Shown here one piece after another: positions 25,890 through 34,878 of a stretch of DNA of 64,000 nucleotides. Numbering within the stretch: the stretch's first letter is position 1; each line of letters begins with the position of its first letter. Below the pieces are notes generated by a model that was given only the letters and a program-made list of their open reading frames with translations, did not search any database and was not told where the DNA came from. The stretch is from Variovorax gossypii. Its GTDB lineage: Bacteria > Pseudomonadota > Gammaproteobacteria > Burkholderiales > Burkholderiaceae_C. The stretch lies in assembly GCF_003965815.1 (NCBI RefSeq), contig NZ_RXOE01000005.1, positions 186,001 to 250,000 of the forward strand. The letters are read 5' to 3'. The position numbers and the translations under genes are program-made.

Positions 25890-26594
25890 TCAGCCCCGGC
25901 CCAGCAGCAGATCGCGCATGGCAGCGCCGACGCCGGCGGCCGACTGCGGGTTCTGCCCGGTGACGAGGCGGCCGTCGACGACGACCTTGGCCGTCCAGTC
26001 GGGCGCCGGATGGTGGTGTGCACCGCGCCGCTCGAGCGTGCTGGCGAGCAGGAAGGGCACGACCTCGTCGAGTTGAACTGCGCGCTCCTCGTCGTCGGTG
26101 AAGGCGCTGACGTTCTTGCCCGCGATCAGGTAGGCGCCGTTGCTCAGCTTCACGTTGACCAGTGCTGCGGGGCCGTGGCACACCGCACCAACCACGCCAC
26201 CCGCTTCATAGATCTCGCGGGTGACGCGCGAGACATCGGCGCTGGTGGGGAAGTCCCACATCGCGCCGTGGCCGCCGGCAAAGAAGATGGCGCTGTATTT
26301 CGAGGCGTCGACCTCGCCCAGGCGCTGCGAATGGCTCAGGTTCTCGCGGAAGTCGAGATCCGCCCAGTAGCGAGTGTTGACCTCGTCCTGGAAGTCCAGA
26401 CCGTCGACCGGCGGGTCACCGCCTTGGATCGAAGCGAGTTCGCAGGGAATGCCGGCAGCTTCGAGTTCGGCCAGGGGATGGGTCAGTTCGCCGAGATAGA
26501 AACCGGTCGGCTCGCCCGTGGTGCCTTTGGTGCCGTGGCTTGTGAGGACCATGAGCACGGGCTTGAGCGAAGGGGCCGTGGCAGTGGAAGTCAT
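25890..26594 (-). CDS. DJ-1/PfpI superfamily protein, Hsp31-like
   Basis: 234 aa. The nucleophile elbow is GAVCHGPAAL, with the reactive Cys; an acidic residue in the N-terminal SHGTKGTTGEPTGFYLGEL segment and FFAGGHGAMWDF match the Hsp31 / type 1 glutamine-amidotransferase-like group. Such proteins act as glyoxalase- or deglycase-type stress enzymes or chaperones. It is transcribed divergently from the LysR gene at 26715 with 120 bp between starts, so that regulator probably controls it. Confidence 0.88.
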   Translation of the reverse strand: MTSTATAPSLKPVLMVLTSHGTKGTTGEPTGFYLGELTHPLAELEAAGIPCELASIQGGDPPVDGLDFQDEVNTRYWADLDFRENLSHSQRLGEVDASKYSAIFFAGGHGAMWDFPTSADVSRVTREIYEAGGVVGAVCHGPAALVNVKLSNGAYLIAGKNVSAFTDDEERAVQLDEVVPFLLASTLERRGAHHHPAPDWTAKVVVDGRLVTGQNPQSAAGVGAAMRDLLLGRG

Positions 26595-26714
26595 CGTGTT
26601 ACTCCTGTAGCAGGGAAGTGCAGAACCGCAGTGCTGCGATGACCTGAATGTATTGATTGCACCTTCGGAGATAAACTGGCCCTAGGGGAAAATATTTGTT
26701 CTTGAAAGGACTAA

Positions 26715-27632
26715 ATGAGTCGCAGATTCGATCACCTTGGTGACGTGGAGATCTTCGTCACGGTGGTCGAGAAGGGGTCGATGACCACGGCCGCGGTCGC
26801 GCTGGCCACGACACCGTCAGTGCTGAGCCGGGCGATCACGCGCCTCGAAGCCCGCTTGGGCGTGCAGCTGCTGCGACGCACCACCCGGCGCCTGAGCCTG
26901 ACCGAGCAGGGGCGGCTGTACCTGGAGCAGGCGCGGGCGGCTTTCGCGTTGATCGACGATGCCGAACGCACGATGCAGGGACAAGGCGATGAATTGAAGG
27001 GCAGCGTGCGACTAAGTGCCCCCACCACCTATGCCCATCACCGGCTGCCTGGACTGCTGCAGCGCTTCTCGACTCAGCACCCGCAGGTGCGTATTGAGTT
27101 GAACATCGCCAACCGCAATGTGGATCTCGTGGCGGAAGGCTACGACCTGGCCATCCGCATGGGCAGCCTGCCCGACAGCGGGTTGGTCGCGCGCAAGCTC
27201 GAGGATGCAGCCATGTGCCTGATTGCCGCACCGAGCTATATCGCCCGTGCCGGTGCACCCGCGGACATCGGCGACCTGGCGCGGCATCGCTGCCTGGCTT
27301 TCGTGATGCCCAGCACGGGGCGCGTCTCGCCCTGGATCCTGCGGGCGGATGGACGCGACATCGATTGGGTGCCACAAGGCGGCTTGCAGGTCTCGGACGA
27401 TGTACTGGGGGTGGTCACGCTTGCCCAGAGCGGCCTTGGCATCTGCCAGACCTATGACTTCATCGCGCAAGATCTCATTGCACAGGGACGAGCTGTCGAG
27501 GTGCTGACACAGGCACGTGGGCGCTCGCGGCCGTTTTCCGTGATCTATGCACCGCACCGGAGGCTGTCGTCGGCATCAAGAGCGCTGATCGATTCATTTG
27601 TCGCGACCGTGGGCGGAATGGATGACGAATGA
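26715..27632 (+). CDS. LysR-family transcriptional regulator
   Basis: 305 aa from ATG 26715 with AAGGA about 9 bp upstream. The N-terminal HTH is standard (FVTVVEKGSMTTAAVALATT, then SVLSRAITRLEARLGVQLL) and the effector domain follows the CrgA-like subgroup (LKGSVRLSAPTTYAHHRLPG). Divergent from the DJ-1/PfpI gene, its probable target. Confidence 0.92.
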   Translation: MSRRFDHLGDVEIFVTVVEKGSMTTAAVALATTPSVLSRAITRLEARLGVQLLRRTTRRLSLTEQGRLYLEQARAAFALIDDAERTMQGQGDELKGSVRLSAPTTYAHHRLPGLLQRFSTQHPQVRIELNIANRNVDLVAEGYDLAIRMGSLPDSGLVARKLEDAAMCLIAAPSYIARAGAPADIGDLARHRCLAFVMPSTGRVSPWILRADGRDIDWVPQGGLQVSDDVLGVVTLAQSGLGICQTYDFIAQDLIAQGRAVEVLTQARGRSRPFSVIYAPHRRLSSASRALIDSFVATVGGMDDE

Positions 27633-27659
27633 AGATGCCTGACCTGAGTGAGCGCACTT

Positions 27660-28220
27660 TCAAATTTCGGGCCGCGGGTCCTTGTCCGTGATGGCGAGAT
27701 TGATCGGAATCCGGATTTCGCGTGTGATGCTTCCAGGCATCTCGAACATCAGCGTGATGTGCCCCTTGACCCGTTCGAAGGGTTTGTCCAGCTTCACGTG
27801 GAAACCTCGTTGACTGCACAGGACATTGTCGTAGGTCCAGAGCGCGAAATCCTGCAGCGACGACGCCTTGCTGCCCTCCTTTACTTGCAGCCTCTCGTTC
27901 TTCTCATTGGTTAGCTCGTAGTCCTTGATCTTGTAGGTTACGAAGTCAGCGATGTCGTCGTTCGTATTGGCGATGTGGCCATTGCGCTTGTACTCGTCAA
28001 GTTTGGTTTTGGACAGCGGGTAGTAAGTCAACAAGTCGAACTCGCTCGCCGGCTTCTTCTTGATCAAGGTCAGATCGGAGTTGATGATCAACACATGGGC
28101 GCTGAGATGCGTGAGCAGCGCTCTCGCTTGACCCCCCGAGTACGGAGGTGCCGCGTGAGCGTGGCAGGCGAACAGGGCACAGAGAAATAGCTGTAGCAAT
28201 TTTTTCATCGAGGGACGCAT
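27660..28220 (-). CDS. exported protein of unknown function
   Basis: 186 aa from ATG 28220, or 182 aa from ATG 28208; both give a signal peptide (MKKLLQLFLCALFACHAHA). The mature part is charged and hydrophilic with no recognised domain (AHVLIINSDLTLIKKKP, KIKDYELTNEKNERLQVKEG). Two widely spaced Cys could form a disulphide in the periplasm. It faces the LysR gene tail to tail. Confidence 0.65.
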   Translation of the reverse strand: MRPSMKKLLQLFLCALFACHAHAAPPYSGGQARALLTHLSAHVLIINSDLTLIKKKPASEFDLLTYYPLSKTKLDEYKRNGHIANTNDDIADFVTYKIKDYELTNEKNERLQVKEGSKASSLQDFALWTYDNVLCSQRGFHVKLDKPFERVKGHITLMFEMPGSITREIRIPINLAITDKDPRPEI

Positions 28221-28432
28221 GTAAGGTGGATTGCAAGATATCAGGCCTTGGCGACTCGCTTCCCGGCCGGCTGCATGAATGAGGGAGAACTTGGCCTCGT
28301 CATTGTCAGCCTCTTCAAAGTCGCCCGACCGGTTGAATCCGTCGCGGAATGCCACCACTCCCGGTCAACCATCGATTCCGAATTTTTGGGATTCCTTGCG
28401 TTGTGTGGCGATTGATCATGGGTTCCGGTCTC

Positions 28433-29044
28433 TCACGCATGGGATTGCTTGAATTCGGGCGTCCTGAGCACTTTCAGCCCAGCAGAAAGTGCGGTTTGGT
28501 ATGCACGCTCCACCTCTGCCTTTTTGATCAGGACGGCAAAGTAGGTATCGCTTCCCAGGTCAATGTGGAGCATCTCGAAGCCGAGCGGCGCAGCCCAATT
28601 CGCGGCCTCGCTGAGGCCGCCAGGCACGGTTCTGGCCCTTTCGTCGCAGAGGCCCCAACTCCATCGTTCAGCAATTCCGAAGCTGGCCGAGACCTCAGCG
28701 ACCTGCCACTCCAACTCCTCGGGCGCCTTCCAATCGCACTGGATGACGAGCCATTGCCCGGTCTTTTGACCAGCCTTGCCCAAGGCAATCTCCTCGAGCG
28801 CTTCCGATGAGTTGCCATACGTATCGAAGCTGGCAAGCATCATGTCTACGAGGCGACGCCGTTCGTCCTCAGCCAAGTGAGCCGTCAGCAGGCGCATGAA
28901 ATGCGCCGAGGCTTCTCTTCGTTCCGAAGTGGACTCGTCTTCAGCGCCACTTGCAATCTGGTTCAGCGCGAGAGGAGCCGAGCAAACTTGATCGGGCTTC
29001 GGCTCGGTCCCGTGACCAAATAGCTTGGCGATACGTTTGAACAT
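28433..29044 (-). CDS. unrecognised cytoplasmic protein, 203 aa
   Basis: Start at ATG 29044 (MFKRIAKLFGHG) with AGGGAA upstream; longer upstream frames are unconvincing. The C-terminal 130 residues look like a compact alpha/beta domain (LVIQCDWKAPEELEWQVAEV, FEMLHIDLGSDTYFAVLIKK). It loosely recalls DUF6630-type proteins of unknown function, but I am not certain. No operon partner is evident. Confidence 0.6.
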   Translation of the reverse strand: MFKRIAKLFGHGTEPKPDQVCSAPLALNQIASGAEDESTSERREASAHFMRLLTAHLAEDERRRLVDMMLASFDTYGNSSEALEEIALGKAGQKTGQWLVIQCDWKAPEELEWQVAEVSASFGIAERWSWGLCDERARTVPGGLSEAANWAAPLGFEMLHIDLGSDTYFAVLIKKAEVERAYQTALSAGLKVLRTPEFKQSHA

Positions 29045-29338
29045 TGAGTTCCCTGTCGATATGACGCGATGCGATGGTTGGGCTGAGTCGACAGTCCCGC
29101 CGATCAATTGCAGTCGAGGCGGCATTTCCACAACCCGCGAGTGCGTCCCAGAACGCATCTCTCTCTGTTTCGACCGTTCCATCTCCTCGTTTCTGAAACA
29201 GCCACGAGGCGTTCCGAAAGTCGGCTTGGCGTCGCATGCAGGCCATCGTCAGACTTACCCAAGACCTGACGCCGGAGTTAACCGGTAAATAACCGTCGGG
29301 TAGCTATTTGCCTGATTGAACGATTTTTCGTCCTTTAC

Positions 29339-29785
29339 TCAGATTTCATATGCATAGATGCAACTGAGCTCAGCCCCTTTCAGGACGGATTTAAAGGGTT
29401 CGGGCGCATCTTTGAGGATGGCTCCAAAGCTCGCATTGAGTTTGCCACGACCCATGCTGCCCCTGTACTTGATGCTCTTGGGCTTGGCCTGAAGCTGGAG
29501 CCTGTTTGAACCCGACAGCGCAGCCTCCAACCTGAAGATGCCATGACGGAAATCGGTGGACTCGGAGGTTTCCGCCCTTGGTGAAACCAGGCGTATGGTT
29601 TGCCCGCGGTAGGAGAGTTTTAGATCGACCTCAACAATGCTGGCGGGAATACTCCCCACCAAGGTGAGTACCTGCCCCGCATGACTCCCGGTGCAGTCCA
29701 ATTGCGCTGTATTTGCACCTGCGACGGCCTGACCCGAGAGGGCAAACAGCAATGCCAGGGTGCAGAGAGGCAAGATTTTTCTCAT
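29339..29785 (-). CDS. exported small protein of unknown function
   Basis: 148 aa; ATG 29785 follows AAGGAGG by a few bases, which decides the start. A signal peptide (MRKILPLCTLALLFALSGQA, cut near VAGA) precedes a beta-rich mature domain with one Cys near each end (AQLDCTGS and LSCIYAYEI), a likely disulphide. No family recognised; a periplasmic or outer-membrane-associated location is inferred. Confidence 0.7.
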   Translation of the reverse strand: MRKILPLCTLALLFALSGQAVAGANTAQLDCTGSHAGQVLTLVGSIPASIVEVDLKLSYRGQTIRLVSPRAETSESTDFRHGIFRLEAALSGSNRLQLQAKPKSIKYRGSMGRGKLNASFGAILKDAPEPFKSVLKGAELSCIYAYEI

Positions 29786-30195
29786 ATGCCCTCCTTGGGG
29801 CGAACGCAACGTATCCCGCGCGACCTGCGAGATTGGCTGCGTGGCGCGGATTCTCTGGTCACGGTCTCCTCCTCAAAAAATGTTTCTGATCATAGGCTTG
29901 GCCATTCGCCGGTGTATTTCCTGCAGGCATGAAGCGGCCATGAAACCCGGCAGCTTTGGGCAGCACTCACGGAAATTCCTTCGGCCATGGTCCGATGCTT
30001 GTGGCCAGCTTGAGCTTTGCGTAACCCCGAACCGTAATGCACAGGGCGCGGGATCACATTGCCGAGCGTACGCAAACACGTAGATCTCATTTGCCCGGAA
30101 GGCGCACGCAGCGCCTTGCCGTGTGCTGCGCCGAGTCATGCAAGAGCCGCCCGACTACCACCAGCGCACAACCAGCGCCCCGGCCGCCGCGCTCC
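29786..30195. other. 410-bp intergenic stretch, no gene seen
   Basis: Open frames here are short and have shadow-like composition. It must hold the promoter of the leftward gene ending at 29339 and the terminator region of the OmpA-like gene, but no clear motif could be placed. Confidence 0.4.
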
Positions 30196-31011
30196 TCAGG
30201 TCCCTCCCACCACGTCGATTTCGACGCGCCGGTTGGGCTGCAGGCATCGCACGAGTTCCGGCGTGGCGTGCGTGCCTTCGCAGTCGCTCACCACGGGCTG
30301 GCGCTTGCCCATGCCGGACGCGCGCACCTTGCTCCTGTCGATGCCGGCCTGCACGAGAAGATCGCGAACGCTGTTCGCACGGGCCTGCGACAGGGCCTGG
30401 TTGTAGGCGTCGGTGCCGAGGCGGTCGGTGTAGCCCGTCACGGTCACGTAGTGCAGCACCTTGAAGTTCGCACGGATGTCGGCAGCCAGGCGCGCGACGC
30501 GCTCGCGGCCTTCGGGGAGCAGGTCGCTCGGCCCGGAGCCGTCGAAGCGGAAAAGGCCGTCGGCGTTCAGCGTGACCTTCTGCGGCGGCAGCAGCGTGGG
30601 CGACGCGGCAACGGGCACCACCTCCGGCGGCTGCACGAAAAGGGCGCAGTCGGGGTTCTTCCAATGCGTGCTTTCCACCCGGTATTGCCCTTCGACGCGC
30701 GCGAAGCGCACCTTCATCTGGCAGGTCACCTGGTCGTTGCCCTTGCCGGTGTAGAAGTTGAACGCATAGTCCCACTCCGACACGCCGAAGATGCCCTCGT
30801 CGAAGTGCGGATTGCCCAACTCCAGCCGGACCTGGTCCTTGCTCAGCCCGGGCCGCACGCGCCGCACGTGGTCGGGGCCGACGAAATCGCCGGTCTTGAG
30901 ATAGGAGCTCTTCAGTTCGGGGAACTTGATCTCCTCCGCAGCGAAGGCATTGCAGGAGGCAACGGCAAGAAGCACTGCCGCGAGGACGGCGGGGATGATT
31001 GGTTTTGACAT
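30196..31011 (-). CDS. OmpA-family protein with BamE-like N-terminal domain
   Basis: 271 aa from ATG 31011. Signal peptide MSKPIIPAVLAAVLLAVASC ends at a Cys in an ASC-N context, possibly lipidated, or is cut after AFA. Residues 45-125 resemble SmpA/OmlA (BamE): DHVRRVRPGLSKDQVRLELG, then WDYAFNF. The C-terminal 100 residues are an OmpA peptidoglycan-binding domain (VTVTGYTDRLGTDAYNQALS, ARANSVRDLLV, NRRVEIDV). It should tether the outer membrane to peptidoglycan. Only 46 bp separate it from the adhesin gene upstream on the same strand, so the pair is probably one operon. Confidence 0.88.
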   Translation of the reverse strand: MSKPIIPAVLAAVLLAVASCNAFAAEEIKFPELKSSYLKTGDFVGPDHVRRVRPGLSKDQVRLELGNPHFDEGIFGVSEWDYAFNFYTGKGNDQVTCQMKVRFARVEGQYRVESTHWKNPDCALFVQPPEVVPVAASPTLLPPQKVTLNADGLFRFDGSGPSDLLPEGRERVARLAADIRANFKVLHYVTVTGYTDRLGTDAYNQALSQARANSVRDLLVQAGIDRSKVRASGMGKRQPVVSDCEGTHATPELVRCLQPNRRVEIDVVGGT

Positions 31012-31057
31012 TTCTGGCACAAGTGATTGATTCGATCGGTTGGACGCAGACACGTGC

Positions 31058-33844
31058 TCAGTCCCACACGCCGCCGATGCCGACGCGGAAGGCGACGGTC
31101 CCGCGCGAGGTGGCCGACGCGCCGCCGGTGACGCTCCAGCGGCCGTTGTCGGCGGTCTTGCGCAGCGAGACGCCCATCGCGGCCTGCTGCTCGTAGTACC
31201 CCATGCCGGCCGCATAGGTCAGCTTGCCCGGAACGTAGGGCGCGCTTTCCATCGCCATCGCCGCGGCAACGCCTGCGTAGGCCTTCTTGCCGATCTCGTT
31301 GATCGTCTTGCCCATCAGGTTGACGCGCGCATCGGTGTAGGCGGCGTTCGCCGCGTTGGCCTGGTTCAGCTGCTGCACGTTGACCGCATCGGTGGGCGCC
31401 ACACCGGGCGCCACGTTGTGCACCGTCACCGGCCCCGTGGAGCCGCCGTTGCCCAACGTCACGCTGTTGTGGTTGACCGTGCCGTCCACATTGGTGTCGT
31501 AGCGCACCGCACTCTGCTGCACCGCCTGCAATTGGCGCACGTTCACTGCGTCGGTGGCCTGCGTGCCGCCGGCCACGTTGGTGATCTGGCGCTCGTTGCC
31601 GGTGGAGCCCACCGACACGCCGCCCTGCGTCGACAGCACCGAGACGTTCGAGAACAGTTCCTTCTGCCCGTTCATACCCGCGCGGTCCGCCGTGGCGCCG
31701 GCGCCGATGGCCGCGCCGTTGCTGCTCGTGGCGATGGCATTCGCGCCGAGCGCGATGCTGCCCGCGCCGTTGGCCTGTGCGCCATTGCCAGTGGCGATGG
31801 CGCTCGCGCCCAGCGCAATGGCCTGTGGGCCGACGGCCACGCTTTCTGCGCCCGCGGCCTGCGAGTCGGCGGCCTGCGAGTTGGCGTGGAAGTACTTGAT
31901 GCCGCCGCCGGTCTGGATGTTGTTGATCGCCTGGTTGGTCGCGTAGAGCTGGCTGCCGTTCACCGCGTCGGTGCTTGTGGCGCTGAGCTGGCCGGCGGCC
32001 ACGTTCTGGATCTGGCGTTCGGCTCCCGCACTGCCGACGCTGACCACGCCCGCGGGGTTGGCGCCCGCGAAGTTGTAGGTCTGGCCCTGGATGGTGACGC
32101 TGGCCGTGGGTGTCGCGGTGGTGGTTGTGGAGCCGTTGCCCAGCGCCACGCTGTTGTCGGTGGTTGCGGTGGCACCGGTGCCGACGGCCACACTGTTGTT
32201 GGCGTTGACGACCGCGCCCGACCCGACGGCCGTGCTTTCACTGCCGGTGGCGACCGGCGCCGAGTAGCTGGTGGTCTGCGAGCCGGTGATCCACTTGTTG
32301 CTCGCGGCCACCGCCTGTGTCGCCACTGCCTGCAGTTGCGCCACGTTCACTGCGTCGGAAAGCGCGGTGCCCGCGGCCACGCCGGTGATCTGGCGGTACA
32401 CGCCGTTGGCCGCGTCGCCAATCGACACGGCGCCCAGCGTGCTGGCGGTCCTGGCGATATTGGTGCCGGCCGCCGCGGTGGTGCCGGTGCTCGGATCGTA
32501 TCCCACGATGCCGGCTGCGGTGGATGCAACCGAGTTGCTGCCGAGTGCCACGCCGTTGGCCACAGTCACGCCCGTGGCGTTGCCCAAGGCGGTTGCATTG
32601 GTCACCTGAATGTTGACGCCGTTGCCCAGCACGAAGGTGTTGTTCGCGCCGCTGCCGATGCTGTTGTTGTTGCCCACGCTGTAGCTGTTGGCGCCATCGA
32701 TGATGCTCGGGTCGCCGATGGCGCCGCTGTTGTTGCCACGCACGTTGTTGCCTGTGCCGATGCTGATCGACTGCGTGCCGCTGGCGGTCGCTCCGTCGCC
32801 GATCGCGATGCTGCTGTCCTTGCTGGCCGTGGCGCGATTGCCGATGCTGACGGTGCCGTTCGCATTTACGTTGTTGCCGGCCTGTGTACCCATCGCCACA
32901 TTGTTATTGCCGGTGATGTTTTGCCCGGCGTTGTCTCCGAAGGCGGTGTTGCTGTCGCCATTGACGGTGAATCCGGAGAACATGCCGATGGCGGTATTGC
33001 CTTGACCGGTGACCATCCAGCCCGCGTAGCCGCCCAGGCCGGTGTTGTTCGAGCCGATCACGTCCATGCTCGAATTCACGCCGATACCGGTGTTGTTGCT
33101 GCCTTGCACGCGGCGCCCGGCCTGCGTGCCGATGCCGGTGTTGGCGCCTCCAGTCACGCTGAGGCCGGCGTCATTGCCCAGGTAGGCGTTCTGCACGCCG
33201 TTGATGTTTTGTCCGGCGCGTGCGCCCACGGCGACGTTGTCGCGGTTGCCGGCGGCGGCGCTCAGGCCGGCCTGCCAGCCGATCATCACATCCCCCGTGC
33301 CGCGCGCGGCGGCGCTGGCACCGATGGCGAGGGCCTGTGCGTTGGTCGCTGTGGCTCCCGTGCCGATGGCGAGCGCGTTGGACTGGTTTGCCGATGCGCC
33401 GGTGCCTAGCGCGAGCGTGTTCGACTGCGTCGCCTTCGCGCCGTTTCCGATGGCAGTGCTTCCCGCTCCGGTGGCTGCCGTGGCCGTGTTGCCGAACAGC
33501 AGCGCTCCTGAGCCTAGCGCCGCCGCTGCCGCATTCGCCACGGCCGGCCAGTTGGGCGAGGCGCCGGTGCCGTCGTCGGGCAAGCCCTTGATGATGGCGA
33601 AGCCGCCACTGTTGTTGGGCACCTGGCAGGTCCACGTCTGGCTGGGCCCGCCCTGGGACATGCACATTGAGCCGCCATTGACGCTGAGGCCGGCCCAGGC
33701 GGCGCCGGTTCCGCACAGGACTGCCGTGGCAGCAACGAGCGTGCTGCGCGCCGAGCCTCGCGCGCCCCTGGAGCGCGTCGTTTCCGCGGCGGCCACGAAA
33801 GCACCGAGTGCCTCGCTCCAGACGGAGCGGTAGATTCTGTTCAT
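31058..33844 (-). CDS. YadA-type trimeric autotransporter adhesin
   Basis: 928 aa from ATG 33844. The start is fixed by an extended signal peptide region, MNRIYRSVWSEALGAFVAAA, used by large type V secreted proteins. Residues about 120-480 are dozens of YadA head repeats of 14-15 residues (patterns such as ALGTGASA, AIGNGAKA, GDNAGQNITGNNN). Neck/stalk elements of type AVNVAQLQAV or AVNGSQLYAT occur at least four times. The last 90 residues, from NEIGKKAYAGVAAAMAM, are the YadA anchor ending in an aromatic-rich beta strand. It should form a surface lollipop that mediates adhesion or autoaggregation. Confidence 0.95.
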   Translation of the reverse strand: MNRIYRSVWSEALGAFVAAAETTRSRGARGSARSTLVAATAVLCGTGAAWAGLSVNGGSMCMSQGGPSQTWTCQVPNNSGGFAIIKGLPDDGTGASPNWPAVANAAAAALGSGALLFGNTATAATGAGSTAIGNGAKATQSNTLALGTGASANQSNALAIGTGATATNAQALAIGASAAARGTGDVMIGWQAGLSAAAGNRDNVAVGARAGQNINGVQNAYLGNDAGLSVTGGANTGIGTQAGRRVQGSNNTGIGVNSSMDVIGSNNTGLGGYAGWMVTGQGNTAIGMFSGFTVNGDSNTAFGDNAGQNITGNNNVAMGTQAGNNVNANGTVSIGNRATASKDSSIAIGDGATASGTQSISIGTGNNVRGNNSGAIGDPSIIDGANSYSVGNNNSIGSGANNTFVLGNGVNIQVTNATALGNATGVTVANGVALGSNSVASTAAGIVGYDPSTGTTAAAGTNIARTASTLGAVSIGDAANGVYRQITGVAAGTALSDAVNVAQLQAVATQAVAASNKWITGSQTTSYSAPVATGSESTAVGSGAVVNANNSVAVGTGATATTDNSVALGNGSTTTTATPTASVTIQGQTYNFAGANPAGVVSVGSAGAERQIQNVAAGQLSATSTDAVNGSQLYATNQAINNIQTGGGIKYFHANSQAADSQAAGAESVAVGPQAIALGASAIATGNGAQANGAGSIALGANAIATSSNGAAIGAGATADRAGMNGQKELFSNVSVLSTQGGVSVGSTGNERQITNVAGGTQATDAVNVRQLQAVQQSAVRYDTNVDGTVNHNSVTLGNGGSTGPVTVHNVAPGVAPTDAVNVQQLNQANAANAAYTDARVNLMGKTINEIGKKAYAGVAAAMAMESAPYVPGKLTYAAGMGYYEQQAAMGVSLRKTADNGRWSVTGGASATSRGTVAFRVGIGGVWD

Positions 33845-34149
33845 CACGAATATCCAGTTGAAGGCGCCTGCCAAGCCCGTGGCCGCAAGTGCTTCTTGCC
33901 AGTCGGTCGCCTCCGGTTCGCCGGCTCGCCGAAGCGGCTGGTACCCGGGGCGGGAAGGGTGCGGATGATTCGTGAAGGGGTTTCAGGCTCCCAGTCGAAT
34001 GCGAGATTTCGCGAGAAATCCCGACGCTTTTTGCGCCGAAATGTGACCTTTTGCTAACATTTCTGCATCTGCGCGACTGCTCGAATTCGTCAGATTCTTC
34101 CGGTTCGCCATCCACCAGAATTCAGCGTTCCCAGGTACCAAGGCAAGCA
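33845..34149. promoter_or_regulatory. divergent regulatory region between adhesin and response-regulator operons
   Basis: 305 bp separate the adhesin start from the response-regulator start. The stretch near 34010-34065 is AT-richer than its surroundings (GCTTTTTGCG, CTTTTGCTAACATTTC) and is the best promoter candidate for the rightward operon, but no consensus boxes are certain. An OmpR-type regulator encoded at one edge could act here. Confidence 0.45.
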
Positions 34150-34878
34150 ATGCGCATCGCGATCGTCGAAGACGAAATCTCCCAGCAGGCTCTTCTGATC
34201 CGCACGTTGGAGCAGCAGCTGGGGCGCGAGGGCACCGTGCACTGCCAGGGGTTTTCCGACGGACTCGCGCTGCAGCGGGAGCTTCGGCGCGAGTCTTTCG
34301 ACCTGGTCATCCTGGACTGGTCCGTTCCGAGCATGGACGGCCTCGAGCTGCTTCGTTGGCTACGCGTGTGGAAGGGGAGCTCGGTTCCGGTGCTGATGAT
34401 CAGCTCCAGGGGTTCCGATGACGACGTGGCCGAGGTGCTGAATTCCGGTGCCGACGACTACATCACCAAGCCCTTCCGCCCGCTCGAACTCCGGGCTCGG
34501 GTGCTGCGGCTGATGAAGCGCAGCAAGCCCCAATCGCCCGACACGCCCCTGAGCATCGGCCGCTGGACGCTCGACCCCGTTGGCCATGTCGTGCACTACC
34601 GCGAGGCGGCCGAGGCCGAGCCCGAGAGCTACACGCTGACCAGCCGCGAGTTCAACCTGACGCTGCTGCTTTTCAGCCGCCTCGGCCAGACGGTCTCGCG
34701 CGCCCACCTGCTCGAGACGGCCGGCTACGAGACCGAGGAGGCGCCCTCGCGCACGCTGGACAGCCATGTCTACCGGCTGCGCAAGAAGCTGCACCTGGAT
34801 GCGCGGCGAGGAATGATCCTGCGCACTGTCTACGGGCAGGGCTACCAGCTCGGCCTCGCGCAGGAAGGGCGCCCGTGA
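34150..34878 (+). CDS. OmpR-family response regulator
   Basis: 242 aa from ATG 34150 (MRIAIVEDE); an upstream in-frame ATG gives an implausible N terminus. The receiver is complete: Glu7-Asp8-Glu9, phospho-acceptor Asp56 in VILDW, Ser85-Ser86 and Lys107 in TKP. The C-terminal winged helix (TSREFNLTLLLFSR, RTLDSHVYRLRKKL, YGQGYQL) binds DNA. It is the first gene of a three-gene operon ending in a kinase and is divergent from the adhesin. Confidence 0.95.
   Translation: MRIAIVEDEISQQALLIRTLEQQLGREGTVHCQGFSDGLALQRELRRESFDLVILDWSVPSMDGLELLRWLRVWKGSSVPVLMISSRGSDDDVAEVLNSGADDYITKPFRPLELRARVLRLMKRSKPQSPDTPLSIGRWTLDPVGHVVHYREAAEAEPESYTLTSREFNLTLLLFSRLGQTVSRAHLLETAGYETEEAPSRTLDSHVYRLRKKLHLDARRGMILRTVYGQGYQLGLAQEGRP

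Noticed and set aside
31040..33409. 789-codon + strand frame opposite the YadA adhesin, with repetitive His/Ala/Gly sequence
   Set aside because: The repetition mirrors the head-repeat DNA of the adhesin; no start signal or domain supports it.
31200..33500. Regularly repeated short motifs that could be mistaken for a CRISPR array or tandem repeat
   Set aside because: The periodicity follows codons of YadA head repeats of 14-15 residues with degenerate units; there are no constant repeats and variable spacers, and no cas genes.
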